Shown piece by piece: positions 50,701-61,100 of a stretch of 64,000 nt of DNA. Position 1 is the stretch's first letter, and each line of letters opens with the position of its first letter. The stretch spans positions 23,740,391 to 23,804,390 of the forward strand of contig NC_091127.1 in the NCBI RefSeq assembly GCF_040183065.1, in the 5' to 3' direction. The translations under genes and the position numbers were made by a program. The notes below the pieces were generated by a model. That model saw only the letters and a list, made by a program, of their open reading frames with translations, was not told the DNA's origin and made no database searches. This DNA comes from Periplaneta americana. Taxonomy: Eukaryota; Arthropoda; Insecta; Blattodea; Blattidae.

Positions 50701-53700
50701 CTGAACCTGAACAATGAAAATTTATTTTTTCTCCTTCATTATTTCCCATAATGAAGTAATTGGCAAACCATCCTCTTATGCAATATGCGATAGTGTTATG
50801 AGGACTAGCCTCGACATTTATTATTATTTTCATTTTCTGTCTAATAGATCATTTCTTCCATTTAGTCGTAATTATAATGACGCATAAACAGTATAAACTA
50901 ACAAAATAAAGTTGGAAACAGGATCTACACAACTCACGAGAACAAAGCAATCACTGTGTGAAAGCAACACAAAGCAAGACTATAAAGAATGATAAAGAAT
51001 AATGCTGCCACATGGCACCATATTACAATCGACTGAGATGCACTACGGAATACGCTGGTAATATTGATTATTGAAAGTCAAATCAATATTTCGGACTTCA
51101 TTATCACAAAATCCATTTGAAAAGCATTCCTTAAAAGCAAGATTTTCGGAATATGAATGATAAGAACTTTCTTGTGTTAAATATTATTAATGTACCTTGT
51201 TAACATGTTTCGACCTATTTTCGGTCATCTTCGGAAGTGGTCGTTGTTGGTCTTGGCGCCTCTTGTTTCCTGTGTGGGTGCGTTCGAAGTGTAGAGTCAA
51301 AGAGTGTATGTGTTTTGAAATTGAGTTGTGTGTTGAGAATATCGTTGGGGTGTGTTTTCGTGTGTCTATATATTTCATATTGTTCTAGTGTGTTGAGTTT
51401 CTGGCTTTTTGGTTGGATGTGTAGTATTTCCATGTCTGTGTTGATGTCCTTGTAGGTGTGGTTGGCATTTGTGATGTGTTCTGCATATGTGGAGGTGTTT
51501 TGTAATTTTGTTGTTATGGCAGATCATTTCAAACACGTTCAAAGAACACATTTGAACGTGTTTGAAATGATCTGCCTGTCTGTCCCAGGTAGAAGTTGTT
51601 GTAGGAGTTACATTTGAGTTTGTATACGCCATAACAAAATTACAAAACACCTCCACATATGCAGAACACATCACAAATGCCAACCACACCTACAGAGACA
51701 TCAACACAGACATGGAAATACTACACATCCAACCAAAAAGCCAGAAACTCAACACACTAGAACAATATGAAATATACAGACACACGAAAACACACCCCAA
51801 CGATATTCTCAACACACAACTCAATTTCAGAACACACACACTCTTTGACTCCACGTTACACTACACAAACACGCCCTCACAGGAAACAAAACAAGAGGCG
51901 CCAAGACCACCAACGACCAGTTCCGAAGATGACCGAAAATAGGTCGAAACATGTTAACAAGGTACGTTAATAATATTTAACACAAGGAAGTTCTTACCAT
52001 ACATATTCCGAAGTGATACAGTGTTAAAAGATGTGCAATCAAAATGTATAACCAAGATTTTCGTTAAATTGGGTTTCCTTAAAAGCGGGGATTAATTACA
52101 TTATTCTTATGGTAATTTGACTGGGATGTAAGATTATTCTTTAAAAATAGGAATGTTAAAACAGGTTTTACTGTACACGAGAGAGGGAGAGGGGGAGAGG
52201 GAGAGGAGAGAGGGAGGGACGAGATAGAGAGAGGGGGGACAGGGGAGGGGTGAAGGAGTTGGAGAGATGCACAAAAAACATTCATGCATAAATATTTATA
52301 ATATTAGAGTTGACGGCAATTCGGAAGGCGATCGTCTGCAAGCATTTGCATTGAGAGAGACACTGAGCAAGGCAGCGCACAACAGTGCCATGTTGAACTT
52401 AACGCGCATATGCAATAGAAATTATCAAAAGAGAATAATGACCTTACCCGTTGATTACTGTAGGCATGACACCAAACAAAAAATCCTCTTTCCTTCACTA
52501 ACAATATTCTTTGTACGGTTATCAATCTCACACCACATCCTTCTGCAGTCGTTCCTTGCGTGTTGGCAATGTTGTAGCCAGCATCAAGATGGCCGGCAGC
52601 GTTCTGCTCGTCAATGTTTTTAAAATAATCATACACCTTAAACACTATTTTCCGTGCCTCCCTGTGCAATACTTGACTTTTTACAGTTTTTTCTTCCATT
52701 TATTTATCTTACATACACACAGTGAATGTTAGTTTTACTTATTCAATGTATTGAAACACTCACAAGCGAACAAACTTGGGAAGTACTTGTTATAGACTGA
52801 TTCCAATTAGTTCTACTGTTCAAGCTTGTGACGTCAAATACCAGAAATGCTATGGCGCATGTAGCAGCCGACCGCCTTCCAAAATGTCATCAACTGTACA
52901 AGAGCAAATTATTTTCCAAACAAAAAACAGCACTCATTTAGGAACCCCATACTGAATTGGGGAAGAACTCAACTTACAAATTAACTGATTATACTGCTGT
53001 GGGCTGATAAGAATTTAAGCACACAGAAGAATACCTACTTACTTACTTACTGGCTGGCTTTTAAGGAACCCGTAGGTTCATTGCCGCCCTCACATAAGCC
53101 CGCCATTGGTCCCTATCCTGTGCAAGATTAATCCAGTCTCTACCATCATATCCCACCTCCCTCAAATCCATTTTAGTATTATCTTCCCATCTACGTCTCG
53201 GCCTCCCTAAAGGTCTTTTTCCCTCCGGCCTCCCAACTAACACTCTTTATGCATTTCTGGATTCGCCCATATGTGCTACATGTCCTGCCCATCTCAAACA
53301 TCTGGATTTTATGTTCCTAATTATGTCAGGTGAAGTATACAATGCGTGCAGCTCTGTGTTGTGTAACTTTCTCCATTCTCCTGTAACTTCATCCCTCTTA
53401 GCTCCAAATATTTTCCTAAGAACCTTATTCTCAAACACCCTACCGTACTTAATTAATTTTAGTGAATATAGGAACTTACTTTGATTGGGGGGAATGTAGG
53501 GCCTGGCATGAAAGGAACTCGGCCCCAGAGCTTAATGAGATCACCCAACTGAGAGTAACACTCATCACAACTCCGCCTAACGAGAAGATTGAGTGTGAAG
53601 TATCCTGCACGGAACCACTCTGCCATCTCCCCAGACAGGAACGGACCTGCAAACATATAAAACACTTGCTGCTTCATATTCTATAATCAGAGTCTGCAGG

Positions 53701-55077
53701 ACATTTAAGGCCTCACAGACTCTCCGTCTTGATGTCAGTTTTGCTGCTCAGATCTAAGATTTCAGGTTAGATGGAACACAGAAGAGAACACATATATTCC
53801 GTTTTGTTGTCAGTTTTTTATTCAGTTTTCACGAATTATGCATGGAACAAGATGTTGGAAGAGCTTCTAATTGACACCGCTATAGTGTTAGCTTTGAGAT
53901 CAAAAGCTAAAAGGAAAGGGTAAGGTTAAAATGAGCGAAGGTATGGTTACTTAAACAAGGTAATCCCTCGCATATAAATGTACTGAAATATACACCTCAA
54001 CTAAAGTTTGGAATACTGCCGAAATGAGTATTCGGAGATACTTCATGACTCATTTACATAGGCACTTTGAGGCACCCGAGATCAATCCGAAGTGAATTTT
54101 AAGAAAAGTCCAAAAATTTCCAACATCTGATTTATGTAGTGATTTTTTCTATGCATTTTACACATCTGAAATAAATCATTTTGAAACTAAACCTTTCACT
54201 GTGTAAAGTTTTCAACCCAAACTTGCCAATGATGTCAATGATGTATATCACTGCCACCAGGTGCTTGCCCACTTGCAGTGTAAATAAATACATACATACA
54301 TTTATAACTCATTTTATAAAAAAAAAGTTACATAGCCCATTTTGATCTCGGGCGTCTCAATTATAACAACAAAGTTATATTCAATAGTGTTTACTACAGG
54401 TATGCTTTGTATTCGTATCCTAATCACGTGTCCATACCACTAGTCCTGTAGTATAGTCCGGATCAGCTTACTTAATACCGTAAGGGTGAAACCTAACCAT
54501 TTTTCCACTATTACTAAATACGTTAACGGATTATGGTGATTTTCTAGCTCTCAGGTTGAATTTTCTTTTACCAACTTAGTTTCGAATTTTGGGTACTGAC
54601 AAATACTACAACTGGCAGTTATTTTCTAAGTGTTATGTTGGAAGCAATGATTTCGGTTTACAGTAAAGCAAACTGATGAAAACACAAGTAACTTAAGTAA
54701 ATACATTTTTCAGTTACATCTCATGAATCGTAAACTCTTTAGTGAAAGCAGTAAATTTCATGTTGCCTGACAAAATAAATCGTATTATTAGATCATACTA
54801 ATCCTAATTATCAACATAATATGCGAGATGACCAAGAGAAAAATATAATATTTCATAAATAAATTATTGAACCATTTAGGAAACACCTTGTAACATAAAG
54901 ATGAGATGTAGTAAATAAGTAAAACATTGTTAATACTGTATTATGTTGTTGTTGTCTAGTGCCTTGCATTTGGCAATGAAGCCATTAGCAGTCGTGCTTT
55001 CCAATACTTTTGAACTGTAGTTTCTTCTGATCTTAATGCTTCACAGGTCTTCAAGTGGTCTTCATTCATTAATACTA

Positions 55078-55129
<52 letters not shown>

Positions 55130-58100
55130 TCAGTACGTAGCATTGTGATTTTACCCTCTTTGGTGATATCTGGTATTAGTTGCAACACTGAAGAGACGGT
55201 CAAATTAATCTTTTAGGAACTACTATTACGTGATCCTCATTATAGATGGTGCGTTGTCCCATATCAACAAACGCATTAGTCATTTTGTGTTCAGCCTTGC
55301 AGTGACATGCCACGTAGACGAATATAAACGTTTGAACTAATTCAGATAGTCGCTTGAATTTTATTATAATTAACATGAAAATCCATGATTTTATTTCAAT
55401 GTCATATGCATTTTAGTTACATCATCATAATATTATGGCAATACATTCAGATTTGATAATTCGCAAAAGTTGTAACGAATTCTATATGTAATAATTAATT
55501 ATTGTAATTTAACTTATAACTATAAGGGCTATAGATTTTAACAATCATACATATTTGCATTAGCCTATTTTATCAAGATCTAACATGTTCTATTTCATCA
55601 TTATTTATATACGGTATGTAACTTAAATATTCCAATTGACATGCACAAATTTTTACATATTGTATAATAATGCCTGAAGATGCCACTGAGGCGAAAACGT
55701 CCACAATAGAAATAACATTAAAAACAAATTATTATATGTTGTAAAATTTGTGTTTTAAGACATTTGAATGACACCATAAATCAAATTCTTTATATTGATA
55801 GATATGTTTTCGTTATCAAGATATTAAAAACGTTTTACACTCTCCTGTAAGATTGAATTTTTGGACATATGAGGTAGCTGTCCAACATGGTGTAAGTGCA
55901 TAAACTATATAACATTTACAGACATTCTGAATGATTTTGATTCAGATTGTTCTGAACTCAGCAGTTTGTACGGACTGAGAGACATTTCACATTGGTAAGG
56001 CTACACAGAAGTACACTCCACCAACATTTACTACAGAAAACATGACATAAGTTACTGTATGCAAAAATATGAGTAAGCAGAAAGGTTGCTAAAGAACTAT
56101 TTTTTCATGTACTTCCATAGAAATCTCAAAAACAGATTATAGGTACTTTGTCTTTATATTTCAAGATCAATCTCCTTAATGTATCCCACTGTTTGCTGAC
56201 AACATAAAGTCCACTACAGTCTATTTAGTTGTTCTTTTTCACGAGAAATGGGGGGTATTTTGATCAGTGTTCATTATAGATGCCTGTTGCTAGTAGCCAG
56301 AGTTGGGGTGTAGTCAATATATACTGCAGGGCTGTGTCTTCTGCAACTGATTTTAATTTACTTCTTTTGTGGTTTATGGATGAACAATATAAAAGAATGT
56401 GTTTCAGATATTCATCATGATTATTACATCACAGACAAGTAGGATTATCAGAAATGTGAAATCGATGTAGGTACAATTGTGTGACAATGTGACCTGTTCT
56501 GGATCTTGTTAAAAATGTTTGAACATGTCTGGGCAAGTTTTTGTACATTTCCAGGACATTTGGTTTCTTTTGTACAGAATGTAAAATTTTTCCTTTGTCA
56601 GAAGAGAGCCAATTGTTGATCCATAGGTTTGTAAAATGAGACTTTACTGAAGCAAAAGCATTGGATAGAGATATCACTTGAAGAGGTCTTGGTTGCAAAT
56701 ATGTTGCCTGTTTTGCAATATTATCGACTTTCTCGTTTCCAGGTATACCACAATGACTAGGTATCCACTGAAATGTTTTTTCCTTTGGAGTTCTCTTAGT
56801 TTACGTAGATGTTTCTGAATTGGAATAATTCTATGTGCATATAGGTTTGGTACATATTTAATTATATTTTCAAAAAAGTTTCATATCCATTGTTTAAGAA
56901 TTAAAACAGAAAATCAATATCCCGAATTTAAAAGAAAACTTACAAATTAAACCAAACCCTTTAACTCTATTAAATATAGAATATAATCTATATTTAACAG
57001 AAGAAATACTGAAATCAGAAGTAAACACTGAAATACTGAAACAATTGTCTTTAGAGACAATTAATATTAGGTACCCTCCACAAAACTGACTTCATTTATA
57101 CACCGACGGATCCTTGATCTCCAGAGAACAAGGTGCCAGTGCAGGTGTTACGTGCTGTCTCTTCTCACTTTATAGATCACTTGGATATGGAACAACAAGT
57201 TCTGATGGTGAAATCATTGCAATAAGTGAATGTCTCAGGAATCTTCTATGCCACATCAATAAATTTAGAAATGCAGTTATATTGTCAGACTCCAGAGCAG
57301 CTATTCTATCAATCGTCTCTAAACACACACCTTCATCTCAAACAGCAGAAATAACTAAAATGCTCTCTCAATTAATATCACTCAATAAAAGAATTGTATT
57401 CCAATGGATACCATCCCATTGTGGAATCCTGGGAAACGAGAATGTGGATGCTTGAGCAAAGAAGGGCAGCACTGCTACTTACAGACCTGTTACTAAATCT
57501 ACGTATTACTCTGTGAAAAGATTTATTAAATTTACATACTTAGACTTCAACAAACAAAATTTGATAACACAATCCCAAGGGAAAAAATGGAACTCTCTGC
57601 ATCAAAATCCACAGTTAATTCCCTATTTACCACGAAAATCGTCTGTAGCTGCATTTTGATTGGCAACAGGCCATGATTGTTTGGCTAAACACCTGCATAG
57701 AATTGGAATGTATCAGTCCCCTAACTGCCCATTGTGCAACTCAAACCAAGAAATGGATTCGGAACACCTCAAAATCTGTGCTTCATTGGCTGGTCATGAT
57801 AATATCTTTGAAAAATATTGGAGTGCAAAGAGGTCAAATGACTTTATTGTCAAACGCCTGGCATTAGAAAACAACAACAACATATTAAATATAGCCCCCT
57901 TGGAGTCAGTAAGTATGCAAATAGATTTTTCAGAAATTTGAGTATCACACTGAAGAGCAGCATCAATAGCTAGTAATTCAGTGTCAAGACTGGAGGAGGA
58001 TGAACATGGTATGAAATAACTTTCTTGATATTTTGGAATATAATACCCTGCTCCTGATGTCCCATTATTAGGATTTAGAGATCCAGTCTTTATATTTCAA

Positions 58101-61100
58101 ACAGTGAGAAAGTAAAATTTTAACTGAAGAAATACAGATCGAGACCTACCTTGCACCTCGCCCTGAGGGTCCCTGTAGAACCACTTTTCAGTGACTGGAG
58201 TCTGTTGCAGGGAGGGTGTCAGCTTGTCCTGCCCCTCCTCATCGTCCATCAGCTTGGCCACCAGGTCGTCAGCAACCTCCTGCATGTGATCCATGTCATC
58301 CTCGGACTTCTGCCGCCCAACAGCCAATGTCTGCGGTCTGACCTCCACTTTCGTCAGAACCCTGTCATGCTCACAGCCGTTCACTTCGCCACTGGCCACT
58401 GTAGGTCCCACTTTGAGTGTGTCGGGCTCCACACAATTACTCATCACATTATTAATACACGCAACAGAGTTTCCGGCAGTGAAGATCGAACTTGTACTAT
58501 CGGGTTTGCCCGAACTTGGAACTGAGTCACTACTGACACTCATCTTATCAGCAGAGGGCACTGGTTGAGAGGCAGGTGGGGGAGAAGTCTTCTTCATGCT
58601 AACGGGTCTCGTGTTCGTATCCAGTTGTGGTGGTTTCGAAGGAATTTTTGACACTTGGGAAGAGCTTGGTAATGTAGGAACACTGTTAACAAGTCTGTCA
58701 GCTGGTGCAGAATGACCTTCCACATCCAGGCTCCTTCCAGACTCTTCTCTGTCATGAGAATTGTTACTGTTACCTGATAACCAAACCAAAACAAATCTGC
58801 TACAATTTTTACCATAACGTTAAACATGCTTATAAAATCACAGATAAATATATTACATGTTTCCAAAGATGAACACTTATAATATCGCTGACTGTGATGA
58901 TATTGAACACAGAGTACATTAAAAGAAGAAATGTTATTTGCTATTCCGAGGATGAGGAAGAATAGAATGGGTAAAATCGTAATACAGCGAACGCTAAGTT
59001 CAGCCCACGACCCCTTTCCACTTTTCCCCTACAAGCTCCCAACACACTCTAGCGGGAAAGAGTGGAAATAGGGGTTTAGGGTGGGGGTGACATCTAGTGG
59101 AGGAAAGTGGAACAAAAAGAATGATTGCGGCATCTAGGAAGCAAAACAGGAACTTCGTCCTGCCACCCTCTGTCCCTCTCTCTCCAGCCTCTCCTTCTCT
59201 GTTCCTTGCTTCATGTATCTCTCTTTTTTTTTTCTTATGACTTCGCAGTGGATAGGATTCGAACCGGGTATGTTCCTAATGAAACGCTCGCACGCATTTT
59301 GGTCACGTTTTAGACCTCTCGGCTACCGAGGCTAGTTAATGGTAGAAGGGAAAATGAATCTATTTATGTTCAAGGGAACAACCGTAACGTATTGCAGAAA
59401 TACGATTGGTGCAAGGATTCATAGCGGGAGACAATGATGGAATGGCGTGGGGGGACAATGACCAAATAGCGTGGGTAGAAAGTGGCAGGCTTGTGAATTT
59501 AGCTTGGTAGGGGTTGACTGCGGGGGTGACATAAGTGTTAACGCACGCTGGTAGAGCTTCATTGTATCTGTGTCCAGCTTCGTGTACAGACGGAACCACG
59601 TGTCGTGATGAGCTGTACCGAAGAAGTGTACTTCTTCCTCAAATTGTGCAGGAAGAATTCGAAGGCGGATACTATATGGTACTGTGAGGAGCATGAATTA
59701 CAGCAGACGAGGCTCTGGTGACTATTGTGTTACTTCCAGGACAGTGCAAAGGTAACAGGTGAGTGTTGTTTTATGAAAAACCCACATTACATGTGGCTGT
59801 TGTCTAATGCGCCCTAATTTGTGCCCATTTGGTTGTGATGTGTTGTTGTCTAATGCGTAATTTGATTGTATTGTGTATTAGTACGTGTTAGTTCGAGAAA
59901 AAAACGTATTGTGTTGTAAAATATGAAATACATGTGAGGCGGTAGGCAGTGATCCACCAAAGCGGGACAGGTAGCAGAGCGAGGTGCCGAGTGGCAAGGG
60001 TGGGGATAACTTCCCCTAATGGCGTTCGCTGTTTCACGATTTATCCATATAATGTAATGTGAAGAACAAGATGAGGACAGAGACGGATGCTGCTTTTCCA
60101 CTTTCAATGGTTTCATAGCTTCACCTATATGTTTCTCATATTTCTACCCATAAATATTAAGAGTTCTGGGTTGATTAAAATTTCTGTGAAGTCATTTACT
60201 TCAATCGAGTCAATCCACTTCTTTAGTAGAGGATTTTGTAATGTTCATGATGACATAAAAAACATGACAGGAGTTTATGATTACAATTAAAGATAATGAA
60301 AATAATAATTATGATGAATAGTAATAATAGCTGCAGCAATAGTAGCAGATAAAAAAAGAAAAGATATGCATATTGACCCAAATCTAGTATGACATCAAAT
60401 GTAATAGTATGACCCAAGTTTCCGGATGATCTACAAGGGAAAAATAAAAATATCTCAATATACAGCAACCTGAATTTTGAACTATTATAGAATGAAAAAA
60501 CTTACAAACTTGAAGTATTCTTAAGTTTTCAGTTCCAGTCTTTAGCAACATCCTCTTCTGCTTATAACCCCCAGTTTTCATCATCGTCGTCATTTTAACG
60601 TCGTCTTCTTCCTTCTCCTATTGTCTAATCTAGTGAGCAGGTACTGGATTCTTCTTCACACTGGTAATCCTCCAACAAAATGTCATCCTTCCTGCCATCC
60701 AAGTTATTAGAAAAAACAGCACTTTTTGAAACTCTTCACAATTTACTGAATCAGTCAGTACAGTCAGTACATCCTATAAAGTAGACTTCTTTTATGAATG
60801 AAAAGGGCTAGGTTGAGATTATGAGTACAGTTTTCAGACGGCTGTTTTTATGCAAAAAAACATCATACTAGATTCGGGCCAATATTATAATATAAAGATA
60901 TGATTAAAACTTTACCCGTAGACCCTGGCATCCGTCTGCTAGGTCCAGTGCTTCCTGGATGAACCCGTTTGGTCCCAGAACTGTCAGAGAGCAGTTTAGT
61001 CCGAGACTCCCTTGAGTGGTTGCCGCTCCCTGTGTTGTCCTGATGTCAAGCAAACATAACATAAATCTTTACTGGAGAACAATAAAATTCATGTTATTTA

